DNA from: Nocardioides sp. Soil774
GTDB taxonomy: Bacteria > Actinomycetota > Actinomycetes > Propionibacteriales > Nocardioidaceae
Reading direction: 5' to 3'
Length of the DNA: 64,000 nt
NCBI RefSeq assembly: GCF_001428125.1
Contig: NZ_LMSM01000009.1
Location: forward strand, 166,709-230,708
The first letter of the stretch is position 1. Every line of letters starts with the position of its first letter. Of this stretch, positions 19,244 to 26,825 are shown piece after piece. Position numbers and translations under genes: made by a program. Under the pieces are notes generated by a model. It saw only the letters and a list, made by a program, of their open reading frames with translations. It had not been told where the DNA came from and ran no database searches.

Positions 19244-19735
19244 GTGAGCACTTCCGTCGACCCCGCATCCGTCCGCAGCGCGCCGCTGACCCGGGCGCAC
19301 GCGGAGGACATCGTGACGTGGCGCTACGACGCGCCGTACGACGTCTACGACATGACGGGCGCGGAGCCGGACGACCTGCTCGACCCTGAGCTGGGCTTCC
19401 ACGCGGTGGTGGCGGGCGACGTGCTGATCGGGTTCCGGTCCTTCGGTCCGGACGGCCGGGTCCCCGGTTGGGACTACGACGACTCTGCCCTCGACACCGG
19501 GGGAGGCCTGCGACCCTCGCTGACCGGGCAGGGGTTGGGCAGGTCGGTGATCGCCGCCGGCCTCGACTTCGGCCGCTCGCGGTTCGCGCCGGCCGCCTTC
19601 CGGGTGACGGTCGCGTCGTTCAACGCACGCGCACGGCGTACGGTCGAGTCGCTCGGCTTCGAGGTGGTCGGGTCATTCGCCGCCCGTCATGACGGGCGAC
19701 CGTTCGACGTGCTCGTGCGCGACGAACGCCGCTGA
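19244..19735 (+). CDS. GNAT family N-acetyltransferase
   Basis: A 163-residue GNAT-fold protein. The acetyl-CoA pyrophosphate-binding motif is LRPSLTGQGLGRSVIAAGL (a variant of Q/RxxGxG/A), followed by the FRVTVASFNARARRTVESLGF segment typical of motif B. These enzymes move an acetyl group from acetyl-CoA to an amine; the acceptor is unknown. GTG 19244 begins shortly after the pseudogene fragment. It is convergent with the GH6 gene. Confidence 0.85.
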   Translation: MSTSVDPASVRSAPLTRAHAEDIVTWRYDAPYDVYDMTGAEPDDLLDPELGFHAVVAGDVLIGFRSFGPDGRVPGWDYDDSALDTGGGLRPSLTGQGLGRSVIAAGLDFGRSRFAPAAFRVTVASFNARARRTVESLGFEVVGSFAARHDGRPFDVLVRDERR

Positions 19736-19760
19736 CGAGCCGCGTCGCCCTACGCCGTGG

Positions 19761-20915
19761 TCAGCGCGGACCGGTCGCCGTCCAGGGCGTGCTTCGAGCC
19801 ATGTCGAGCGCGCGACGGGCGACGAACGGGTCGGCCTGGTTGAACAGCCACGGACGGCCGAACCAGACGAAGCCGTCGACCGACCGCGCGGCCACCGCTC
19901 GCTGCTCGGGGGGCAGTCCCCACTGCGGGTCGGCGGGGCGCGGGGTCGGCGGGATCCCGAGGGTGACGCAGCGCGTCATCGTCCTGGTGGTGCAGGTGCG
20001 GGCGTTGTTCTTCAGGTCCTTCTTGCTGGCCGGGACCATGTCGCGCCACTGGGTGGGCCGGCCGGACTTCGCCGTGTCGACGATGAAGTGCTTCTCGCCG
20101 TAGCCGTCGGCCTCGAGCAGGGCCAGGATCTCGCTGCCGCGGTCGATGTTCTCGACCGGGCCGGCGTAGTGGGTGGAGTCGAGCGCGAAGCCGCGGGCGT
20201 ACTGGATGCCGGAGAGCTCGAGGATCTCGGCGCAGCGGAACGACTCCTGCGCGGTCCCGTTCTCGCACCAGTCGGCCGCGCCTGCGTCGATGTAGACGCT
20301 GGTGTTGGGCAGGGCGCTGAGCGTCTGGGTGGCCCACGTGAGGAGCTCGGACTTCGCCGCACGGTCCGGCGCGCAGAGCAGGAACGGGCCGTCGGGCTGC
20401 ATCACCACGAGGGTGTGTGCGGTGCCGATCCCGGCGGCGAGCTCTGTGATCCAGGTGCGATAGCTCGCCGCCTCGGCGGGCGTCGTCGGGCGCTTGCACG
20501 CCTCGCCCTCCCACGGCTTCATCCGGAAGACGGCCATCTGGGCGAGGGTCTCGGGGTTGCCGTCCTGAGCGGACGCGATGTAGCCGGCCGCCGTCGTCCT
20601 GATCCGGTTGTCCGGCACGAACGCGCCGTACCACTTGGTGCGGGGCCGCTCCGCGATGGTGGCCAGCGCCTCCCGGGTTCGCCCGGTCGCCCGGGTGAAG
20701 GGTCGCCAGACCTGGTCCTGCGGACCCTGGTAGACGCCCCACAGGCGTCCCGCGAGCGGGTTGGTCGGGTTCTCGTCGTGCGGGGCCATGGGTGCGAGCC
20801 AGACCGGCAGCGACGACGTACGGGCCGGGGCCTGTGCAGCCTCCACGGGCGCGGCCAGGGGCGCCGCCACCAGGACGGCGGAGGCGAGGACGCGGACGAG
20901 GGAAGCGATGACCAT
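19761..20915 (-). CDS. Secreted glycoside hydrolase family 6 (cellulase-like)
   Basis: A 384-residue protein with a signal peptide (residues 1 to about 27, PVEAAQA) and no separate carbohydrate-binding module. GH6 features follow in order: WYGAFVPDNR..AAGYIAS, the strand VVMQPDG with the presumed catalytic acid Asp, VYIDAGAADW, ALDSTHY and KHFIVDTAKSGR. The usual YDLPxRDC motif is altered (AFVPDNRIRT), placing it in a divergent branch, so endo- versus exo-glucanase activity cannot be said. The start ATG 20915 is the first giving a full signal peptide. Confidence 0.82.
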   Translation of the reverse strand: MVIASLVRVLASAVLVAAPLAAPVEAAQAPARTSSLPVWLAPMAPHDENPTNPLAGRLWGVYQGPQDQVWRPFTRATGRTREALATIAERPRTKWYGAFVPDNRIRTTAAGYIASAQDGNPETLAQMAVFRMKPWEGEACKRPTTPAEAASYRTWITELAAGIGTAHTLVVMQPDGPFLLCAPDRAAKSELLTWATQTLSALPNTSVYIDAGAADWCENGTAQESFRCAEILELSGIQYARGFALDSTHYAGPVENIDRGSEILALLEADGYGEKHFIVDTAKSGRPTQWRDMVPASKKDLKNNARTCTTRTMTRCVTLGIPPTPRPADPQWGLPPEQRAVAARSVDGFVWFGRPWLFNQADPFVARRALDMARSTPWTATGPR

Positions 20916-20977
20916 GGCTCTCCCATGGTGGGGGAGCGCGTCGCCGCTCGGCGGCGTTTTCGGGATTTCCGGCCGGC

Positions 20978-21850
20978 TCAGGCCTGGCGTGCCGCGACGG
21001 CCGTGAGGCCCGGCTCGGGGTGCAGGATCGCCGCCAGCGCCTCGACGCCGTCGACGAGCCGTGGGCCGGGCCGGGCGAACTCCCCGTCGGCGTCGACGGC
21101 CCAGACGGGCACGCCGGGGAAGCGACGGCGTACGTCGACCGCCAGCGCGGTGCTGCCCTCGAGGTCGAAGCCACAGGGGGCGACGACGACCACGTCGGGC
21201 CGCGACCCCTCGGCCTCGTCCCACGTGATGCGGCTCGACTTGCTCCCCGCCACGCCCAGCGTCGGCTCGCCACCGGCCAGCGCGACCATCTCGGGGATCC
21301 AGTGCCCCGGCGCGAACGGCGGGTCGGTCCACTCCAGCACCAGCACGCGCGGGCGCTCGCGACCCGCGACCCGGTCGGCGACGGCGGCCAGGCGCTCCCG
21401 CAGCGACGCGACGAGGGCGGCGGCGCCATCGACCCGGCCGGTGAGGCGCCCGACCTCGGTGACCGAGGCCAGCACGTCGTCGAGCGAGTGCGGGTCGATC
21501 GTCGCCACCTCGGCACGGCAGCCGAGGTAGGACAACGCGTCGTCGACGGTGCCTACGTCGACGGCGCACACCGCGCACAGGTCCTGGGTGACGACGAGGT
21601 CGGCGTCGAGCTCGGCCAGCGCCCCGGCGTCGAGGCGGTAGAGGTCCTCGCCGGCGGCCAGCGCCGCGCCGACGAAGTCGTCGATCTCTTTGGGAGAGAG
21701 GCCTTCCGGCATGGCCGACGTCGACACGACGCGGCGCTCCCGGGCCTCGGCGGGGTGGTCGCACTCGAACGTCACGCCCACGACGTCGTCGCCGGCTCCG
21801 ATGGCGAAGAGGATCTCGGTGGCAGACGGGATGAGCGAGACGATGCGCAT
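20978..21850 (-). CDS. Cobalamin-binding / BtuF-like substrate-binding protein, no signal peptide
   Basis: A 290-residue protein of the BtuF/FecB helical-backbone binding fold: MRIVSLIPSATEILFAIGAGD at the start, DLVVTQDLCAVCAV mid-way, and DVVVVAPCGFDLEGS late. True BtuF proteins bind vitamin B12 for an ABC importer, but this one has neither signal peptide nor lipobox and no permease genes nearby, so it is probably cytoplasmic and its ligand is uncertain. The ATG at 21850 is 6 nt after TAGGCT (minus strand, 21857-21862), a leaderless start. Confidence 0.8.
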   Translation of the reverse strand: MRIVSLIPSATEILFAIGAGDDVVGVTFECDHPAEARERRVVSTSAMPEGLSPKEIDDFVGAALAAGEDLYRLDAGALAELDADLVVTQDLCAVCAVDVGTVDDALSYLGCRAEVATIDPHSLDDVLASVTEVGRLTGRVDGAAALVASLRERLAAVADRVAGRERPRVLVLEWTDPPFAPGHWIPEMVALAGGEPTLGVAGSKSSRITWDEAEGSRPDVVVVAPCGFDLEGSTALAVDVRRRFPGVPVWAVDADGEFARPGPRLVDGVEALAAILHPEPGLTAVAARQA

Positions 21851-22178
21851 CCCGCGAGCCTAGGGCGCGCGGCTCATCCGCAGCGAGTGAGCCTCCGCGA
21901 CGCCGTCCTCTCCGCTCGGGAACGGGACTCGATCGCGTACGACGAACCCCCGGGGCTCGGTAGAACGGGATACCCAGGTCGTTGCCCTCGGTCACCGAGA
22001 CCCACTGCACCGGTGGGCGAAGGACTGGTCGACCGCCGGTGGACTGCGCAGTGCTGCCGGGGAGGACGGACTGGGACACACTGGTGGACGCTGGACGCAC
22101 GGCGTGCCGTGCGTCGAGCGGACGATGGTCCGCTCGACCGCCACCGTTCCGGCGCACCCGGCATGGCACGATCCCGAC
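21851..22178. other. 328-bp gap containing a relative of the 43.6-kb repeat
   Basis: The left part carries the leaderless promoter of the minus-strand BtuF-like gene. The middle (about 21960-22010) reads on the minus strand as QWVSVTEGNDLGIPFYR, which looks protein-like but has no start or recognised family. The right part (22025-22142) is the repeat described separately. The HIT gene starts at its right end. Confidence 0.5.
22025..22142. repeat. REP-like double hairpin, same family as the 43.6-kb tandem repeat
   Basis: Two adjacent hairpins are visible: ACGCACGG-CGTG-CCGTGCGT (22095-22114) and GTCGAGCGGAC-GATG-GTCCGCTCGAC (22113-22138), the latter a perfect 11-bp stem. ACTGGTCGACCGC at 22024-22036 is followed by GGTGG after one extra base. 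These pieces occur in the same order in the tandem array at 43637-43866. The element ends 40 bp before the HIT gene start. Confidence 0.7.
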
Positions 22179-22601
22179 ATGGCCGACTGCGTGTTCTGCC
22201 GGATCATCGCCGGGGAGGTCCCTGCCCACGTGGTCCTCGAGACCGACGACCTCCTCGCCTTCCTCGACGCACGTCCGGTGTTCAAGGGCCACGTGCTGCT
22301 TGTGCCGCGGACCCACGTCGAGACGCTGCCGGACCTGCCGGCCGGGCTGCGCGACCCGTTCCTCGAGCAGGCGCAGCGTCTCGCGACGGCGGTCAAGGAC
22401 GCGCTCGGCGCCCAGGGCTCCTTCGTCGCGATCAACAACACCGTCAGCCAGTCGGTGCCCCACCTGCACCTCCACGTGGTGCCGCGCACCAAGGGCGACG
22501 GCCTGCGGGGCTTCTTCTGGCCCCGCACGAAGTACGCCGACGACGAGGCGGCGGCGTACGCCGACAAGCTGCGCGAGGCACTGGTGCAACCAGACGACTA
22601 G
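22179..22601 (+). CDS. HIT family protein (histidine triad nucleotide hydrolase)
   Basis: A 140-residue HIT-domain protein. The zinc-binding-type N-terminus CVFCRI opens the protein, and the histidine triad HLHLH is at residues 95-99 (catalytic His97). HIT proteins hydrolyse nucleoside phosphoramidates or dinucleoside polyphosphates. I chose the ATG at 22179 (MADCVFC), the standard start for the family; the open frame upstream runs into repeat DNA. Confidence 0.9.
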   Translation: MADCVFCRIIAGEVPAHVVLETDDLLAFLDARPVFKGHVLLVPRTHVETLPDLPAGLRDPFLEQAQRLATAVKDALGAQGSFVAINNTVSQSVPHLHLHVVPRTKGDGLRGFFWPRTKYADDEAAAYADKLREALVQPDD

Positions 22602-22635
22602 GTCGTGCGTCCTCCTCTCACACACAGGGGGACAA

Positions 22636-23826
22636 ATGACCACTCGCACCACCGTCCGCGCGGCCCTCGCCGCGCCACTGCTCGCACTGCTCGTCGCGGC
22701 GGTGCCGGCGCCGCCGCCGGCGTCCGCAGCGGCCACGGCCGACCTCGCCGTCCGACCGATCGTCACCACGGCCACCGTCCCCGCCTCCGACCTGGGGCCG
22801 GACGCGGTCGTCGCCGTGGTCGACAGCAGCGTCGCCGAGGCGCTGAAGGGGGGCCGGATGCACCGCTCGCTGGAGGTGGTCACCGGCGACGGCGCGCGAC
22901 ACCCGGTCTACAGCGTCTCGACGCGCCGGGTCCCGGGCGGCTGGTATCCCGGCGACTTCGTCCTCGCCGACTGGCGCCCAGAGCTGCACACCGCGCTCCT
23001 GCGCGTCTCGCGCGGCAGCCACGGCGACACCCTCCTGTCGTACGACGTCACGACCGGGACCGTCCACGAGGTGGAGGCGCCGGAGCGGGCGAGCACCGTC
23101 GCCCTCGCCCCGGACGGCTCCGGGGTGCTGATGACGACCTACATGAGCAACCGGGGTGCGGGGCGCGTCGCGACGCTGGGCTGGGACGGGACCCGGCTGT
23201 GGCTGCCCGCGCGGGCCGACGGCCGCGCCATCACCAGCATCGACGGCCGCACCGTCGTGACCGTCGACGACCAGCGGTGGTGGGTGGTCGACCTCGCGAC
23301 CCGCTCGAGCACCACCCTCGAGCTGCCGAGCTGGTGCGTGCCGCACCGGTGGCTGGACGCCGACACCGTGGTGGCCTCGTGCGGCCGGGCGGGCTGGAGC
23401 CAGCTGCGCGCCGTGAGCCTCGACGGGAGCTCGGTGCGCCTCGGGCTGCGCCACACCGCGAAGACCCGGCGCTCCGGGCCCGCCGTCTTCGACGACGCAG
23501 ACGTCCGCACCGTGCAGGGTCGCTCCTTCTACGAGTCCCACGGCGGCTGCGGGGGAGGGTTCCTGACCCGGCAGGCCGACGACGGCCGGGTGCGCCCGGT
23601 GCCCGTGCCGTGGCGCGACGGCGCACTCACGCTGGTCGGGGCCCGCGGCGACGACCTGGTCGTCGCCCACCACCCCGACGACTGCGACGCCCGTCGGGCG
23701 CGATCGGTGCTCGCGCTCCTCGACCCCGTCACGGGACAGGTCGTGGAGCTGACCCGACTGGCCCGCGGCGAGTCGTGGCGCGAGGTCGTGCCGGCCTCGG
23801 AGGTGCAGGCCTGGATCGGGTGGTGA
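22636..23826 (+). CDS. Secreted protein, possible beta-propeller, unknown function
   Basis: A 396-residue protein with a signal peptide (residues 1 to about 31, PPPASAAA). The body has repeated short beta-strand segments of the kind LLSYDVTTGTVHEV, VALAPDGSGVLMTTY, WWVVDLATRSSTTLEL and LALLDPVTGQVVEL, suggesting a WD40/TolB-like propeller. Three cysteines lie in the second half. The start ATG follows CAGGGGGAC, a clear ribosome-binding site. It stands 34 bp after the HIT gene. No enzymatic motif is seen. Confidence 0.7.
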   Translation: MTTRTTVRAALAAPLLALLVAAVPAPPPASAAATADLAVRPIVTTATVPASDLGPDAVVAVVDSSVAEALKGGRMHRSLEVVTGDGARHPVYSVSTRRVPGGWYPGDFVLADWRPELHTALLRVSRGSHGDTLLSYDVTTGTVHEVEAPERASTVALAPDGSGVLMTTYMSNRGAGRVATLGWDGTRLWLPARADGRAITSIDGRTVVTVDDQRWWVVDLATRSSTTLELPSWCVPHRWLDADTVVASCGRAGWSQLRAVSLDGSSVRLGLRHTAKTRRSGPAVFDDADVRTVQGRSFYESHGGCGGGFLTRQADDGRVRPVPVPWRDGALTLVGARGDDLVVAHHPDDCDARRARSVLALLDPVTGQVVELTRLARGESWREVVPASEVQAWIGW

Positions 23827-23829
23827 GGC

Positions 23830-24903
23830 TCAGCCGCGTCGGGGCGGCAGGGCCTCGGCGCCGGACGCGATCGTCACCATCGGCACGGGAGCGCGGAAGG
23901 TCCACGGCTCGTCGCGCCGGCGCAGGGGGTTGCCGGTGATCCTGGCGGCGAGCGTCACCGCCGCCACGCCGACCCCGACGCCGCCGATGACGTCGACGAA
24001 GAAGTGCCACCCGAGGTAGATCGTGGCCACGACCGTCATCACGAGGAAGGCCCAGGCCGCCACGCGGACGGCGAGCGGGAGCCGCATCATCTCGGCCACC
24101 AGGCAGATGGTGACCATGACGGCGACGTGCAGCGACGCGAAGGCCGCGATCGTCTGCACCGAGTGCGTGTCCCAGGGGCCGGCGAGGACGGCGACCCGGT
24201 CGGAGAGCAGCAGGTCGCGCACCGCCGTGTTGGGGGTGCGCGGCAGGGCGGCGAACCACTCGGGGTGGGAGTACGTCGGCCCCAGCGAGGGCAGTGCGTA
24301 GTAGAGGATCACGCCGAGGCCCCAGTTGAGGGAGATCGCGGTGACGTACCACGCGCCGGCGGTCGAGCGCCGGGTCCAGACCAGCGCGATCGCCAGCGTC
24401 GCCGGCACGAGCCCGATCCAGATGAGGTAGACCGAGGCCATCACCCAGTTCGCGAACCCCGTGCCGAGCACGTCGTGCAGCAGGACCGCCGGGTCGTGGC
24501 CCAGCCAGATCAGCCGGTCGAGGTGGCGCAGCTCCGGGTCGGCGATCCGGTCGGTGACGAAGGGGACATAGCTCTTGAGGTTGCGGAACGCGACGTAGGC
24601 GACGTACCACGTCACCAGGCCGCTCACCGTGAACCGGACCTGGTCGCGGTCCCAGCGCTCGCGCAGCACCTCGCGCACGGTCGCGCGCCCGGCCCAGCCC
24701 TCGCGGCGGGCCAGCAGCAACCACCGGGTGACCACGTCGAGCGCCACGGCGGAGGCGACGATCACCGGGAGCCGGAACCAGGTCGGCATGTTGGCCCCGT
24801 CGGGGTCGCGCAGGGGCAGGTGGTGCTCCCACGCGACCAGCGCTGCAGCCACCGCCATGACGGCCGCCACGACGGCGGCGGCGCGAAACTCCCCCCGACC
24901 CAT
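23830..24903 (-). CDS. PAP2 superfamily membrane phosphatase/transferase
   Basis: A 357-residue polytopic membrane protein (about seven TM helices) with the PAP2_3 active-site pieces ASLHVAVMVT and GWHFFVDVIGGVGVG, giving the two catalytic histidines and the supporting aspartate. Relatives include inositol-phosphoryl transferases and lipid phosphatases. I chose ATG 24903 (MGRGEFRA), 6 nt after TACCGT on the minus strand (24910-24915); an in-frame ATG at 24945 would add 14 residues. It is divergent from fabG and overlaps nothing. Confidence 0.83.
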   Translation of the reverse strand: MGRGEFRAAAVVAAVMAVAAALVAWEHHLPLRDPDGANMPTWFRLPVIVASAVALDVVTRWLLLARREGWAGRATVREVLRERWDRDQVRFTVSGLVTWYVAYVAFRNLKSYVPFVTDRIADPELRHLDRLIWLGHDPAVLLHDVLGTGFANWVMASVYLIWIGLVPATLAIALVWTRRSTAGAWYVTAISLNWGLGVILYYALPSLGPTYSHPEWFAALPRTPNTAVRDLLLSDRVAVLAGPWDTHSVQTIAAFASLHVAVMVTICLVAEMMRLPLAVRVAAWAFLVMTVVATIYLGWHFFVDVIGGVGVGVAAVTLAARITGNPLRRRDEPWTFRAPVPMVTIASGAEALPPRRG

Positions 24904-24978
24904 GTGCACACGGTAGCCAACCGGGGTCCCGGTGGACCGGACCACTGCCCACCCGTGCCGTCCGGCGTACGTCGGTGG

Positions 24979-25003
24979 GTAGCCTCAGGACCGTCCGTCC
25001 TGA
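24979..25003 (+). promoter_or_regulatory. fabG promoter -10 box and leader hairpin
   Basis: TAGCCT (24980-24985) is a good -10 box. It runs into a perfect inverted repeat TCAGGAC (24985-24991)/GTCCTGA (24997-25003) with a 5-nt loop, placed at the expected transcript start. The gene begins at 25032 with an AAGGAG ribosome-binding site, so unlike its neighbours it has a leader of about 40 nt. The hairpin may stabilise the RNA or be an operator. Confidence 0.5.
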
Positions 25004-25031
25004 TCCCGCACCTCGACCTCAAGGAGTCCAC

Positions 25032-25799
25032 ATGGGTCGCTTCGACCGCCGTGTCGCCGTCATCACCGGAGCAGCGCGAGGCATCGGCTTCGGCATCGCC
25101 CAGCGCTTCGCCAGCGAGGGCGCCTCGATCGCGATCCTCGACCTCGACGAGGCCGCCGCGCAGGAGGCCGCGGGCCGCCTGGAGCTGGCCGAGGGGGCGA
25201 AGGCGGTCGGGATCGGCTGCGACGTCGTCGACTCGGCGGCCGCCGAGGCTGCCGTGCAGCGCGTGGTCGACGAGCTCGGCGGGATCCACGTCCTGGTCAA
25301 CAACGCCGGCATCACCCGCGACAACCTGCTGTTCAAGATGACCGAGGACGACTGGGACCTCGTCATGAACGTCCACCTCAAGGGCGTGTTCAACATGACG
25401 AAGGCGGCGCAGTCGCGCTTCGTGGAGCAGAAGTACGGCAAGATCCTCAACCTCTCGAGCGTCTCCGCGCTCGGCAACCGCGGCCAGGCCAACTACTCGG
25501 CGGCCAAGATGGGCATCCAGGGCCTCACCCGCACCCTGGGCATCGAGCTCGGCCCCTACGGCATCACCGCCAACGCCATCGCGCCCGGCTTCATCGTCAC
25601 CGAGATGACCGACGCGACCGCCCGCCGGCTCAAGATGGAGCCCGAGGAGCTGCAGCGCCTCAACGCCGAGGCCACCCCGGTGCGCCGCGTCGGCCAGCCC
25701 GAGGACATCGCCGCTGCGGCCGCGTTCCTCTGCAGCGACGATGCGTCCTTCATCACAGGCCAGACCCTCTACGTCGACGGTGGGCGCAAGCTCGGCTGA
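25032..25799 (+). CDS. fabG: 3-oxoacyl-ACP reductase / SDR family oxidoreductase
   Basis: A 255-residue short-chain dehydrogenase. The NAD(P)-binding TGAARGIG is at 12-19, NNAG is at about 91-94, and the catalytic Ser (SSVSALG), Tyr155 and Lys159 (YSAAK) are in place; the C-terminus PEDIAAAAAFLCSDDASFITG is typical of FabG. FabG reduces 3-oxoacyl-ACP with NADPH in fatty-acid elongation. No other fas genes adjoin, so it may be a paralogue acting on another 3-oxoacyl substrate. ATG 25032 has an AAGGAG site. Confidence 0.88.
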   Translation: MGRFDRRVAVITGAARGIGFGIAQRFASEGASIAILDLDEAAAQEAAGRLELAEGAKAVGIGCDVVDSAAAEAAVQRVVDELGGIHVLVNNAGITRDNLLFKMTEDDWDLVMNVHLKGVFNMTKAAQSRFVEQKYGKILNLSSVSALGNRGQANYSAAKMGIQGLTRTLGIELGPYGITANAIAPGFIVTEMTDATARRLKMEPEELQRLNAEATPVRRVGQPEDIAAAAAFLCSDDASFITGQTLYVDGGRKLG

Positions 25800-25820
25800 G
25801 CCGGATCCTGAGACCGACGT

Positions 25821-25859
25821 CACGGCCCCGACCGCGCGCACGCGCCGGTCGGGGCCGTG
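25821..25859 (+). terminator. Hairpin terminator after fabG
   Basis: CACGGCCCCGACCG (25821-25834) is complementary to CGGTCGGGGCCGTG (25846-25859), a 14-bp perfect stem with an 11-nt CG-rich loop. TGGTCGTGTTG follows. It insulates fabG from the riboswitch promoter just downstream. Confidence 0.78.
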
Positions 25860-25865
25860 GTCGTG

Positions 25866-25895
25866 TTGCGCCCGGGCGTGGTGCGTGCCTACCTT
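25866..25895 (+). promoter_or_regulatory. Promoter of the riboswitch-NlpC/P60 transcript
   Basis: TTGCGC (25866-25871) and TACCTT (25890-25895) are separated by 18 bp, a fair SigA-type promoter. Transcription from about 25902 would give a leader of roughly 268 nt that contains the whole riboswitch. Confidence 0.5.
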
Positions 25896-25977
25896 GGACG
25901 GCGGTCGCGAGACCCACGGGACGGCTCGGGCCCTCCTGCTGGTGGCGGCCATCGACATCACGACACACCCGCCCGGG

Positions 25978-26153
25978 CTACGCCGAGTCCTGCCCGTCCG
26001 GAGCGGCCCCCCGAGAAGATCGAGGGCAGGAGTGGGGGACCCACAGGTTCCACGCCGGCCCGTGCTGCGGCACGAGTCGGCTCGGGGTGAAGCCACCACC
26101 TGGTGGCGGGGCACCTTCCAGCCCTAACCCGACAGCTCACCTCACAGGCGTGG
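25978..26153 (+). ncRNA. ydaO/yuaA-type c-di-AMP riboswitch
   Basis: Conserved pieces occur in the order expected for this class: 5' ACGCC (25980-25984) pairing with GGCGT (26147-26151) as P1; AGTGGGGGACCCACA; GGGGTGAAGCC (26084-26094); and AACCCGACAGCT (26126-26137) followed by the closing AGGCGT. The class binds cyclic di-AMP and usually switches off cell-wall hydrolase or potassium-transport genes. The gene that follows 17 nt later is an NlpC/P60 hydrolase, a known type of target in actinobacteria. Boundaries are by eye. Confidence 0.88.
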
Positions 26154-26169
26154 GAAAGGACCACCCTCC

Positions 26170-26703
26170 ATGCCTGCGACCCCTCGCACGGTGCGTGCCC
26201 TCGCGCTCGCCCTCGCCGGACTCGGCGTCACCGCCTCGACCATGACCGCGCTGCCGGCCGACGCCGCCTCCGGCTCCGGCGACAGCATCGAGTCCACCAC
26301 CACGACCACGACGCGTACGGCCGCCAGGCGCGTGGCCGCCCGCGTCATCGGCGCCAAGGACATCGCCATGCACCAGCGCGGCGACGCCTACGCCTACGGC
26401 GCCGCCGGGCCCGACCGCTTCGACTGCTCCGGCCTCATCTACTACAGCTACCGCCGCGCCGGCTTCTCGGTGCCGCGCACCTCCAGCGCCCAGGCGGGTG
26501 CCGTGCGGCGGGTGGCCAAGCAGGACCTGCGGGCCGGCGACCTGATGTTCTTCTACGGCAGCGGCGGGGTCTACCACGCGGCGATCTTCCTCGGTTGGTC
26601 GCACGGCCACGCCGTGATGCTGCACTCCCCGGGATCCGGCCAGCGCGTGCGCATCGCCGCACCGTGGACGTCGGCGTGGTTCGGCGGCACCCTGCGCCGC
26701 TGA
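26170..26703 (+). CDS. Secreted NlpC/P60 family cell-wall hydrolase
   Basis: A 177-residue peptidoglycan endopeptidase: a signal peptide ending about residue 33 (PADAAS), a Thr-rich linker, then a compact NlpC/P60 domain with the Cys86 (DRFDCSG), His136 (VYHAAIFL) and His152 triad. It has no extra binding domains. It should cleave stem peptides during growth or resuscitation. ATG 26170 follows AAAGGA. The c-di-AMP riboswitch in its leader predicts lower expression when c-di-AMP is high. Confidence 0.9.
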   Translation: MPATPRTVRALALALAGLGVTASTMTALPADAASGSGDSIESTTTTTTRTAARRVAARVIGAKDIAMHQRGDAYAYGAAGPDRFDCSGLIYYSYRRAGFSVPRTSSAQAGAVRRVAKQDLRAGDLMFFYGSGGVYHAAIFLGWSHGHAVMLHSPGSGQRVRIAAPWTSAWFGGTLRR

Positions 26704-26745
26704 CCCAGCGGCGCTTCTGATCCACCTGCGTCGCTGATCTACCCT

Positions 26746-26790
26746 GTGGCGCGCCTTCCCCGAACGGGGTGGGCGCGCCGCCACACTTTT
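26746..26790 (+). terminator. Terminator after the NlpC/P60 gene
   Basis: GTGGCGCGCC (26746-26755) and GGCGCGCCGCCAC (26772-26784) form a long stem with a small bulge, and CCCCG/CGGGG pairs inside it. ACTTTTCCCC follows, giving a short U-run at 26787-26790. Confidence 0.75.
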
Positions 26791-26825
26791 CCCCTGAGTT
26801 CCCCCGCTCGATCGGAGTTCCCCCC

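Noticed and set aside
21960..22010. Minus-strand protein-like fragment QWVSVTEGNDLGIPFYR
   Set aside because: It has no start codon context, is short, and I could not match it to a family. It may be a remnant but the support is too thin.
20916..22883. Upstream extension of the GH6 gene by more than 650 codons
   Set aside because: The extension runs over the BtuF-like and HIT genes in the wrong frame. The signal peptide at 20915 marks the true start.
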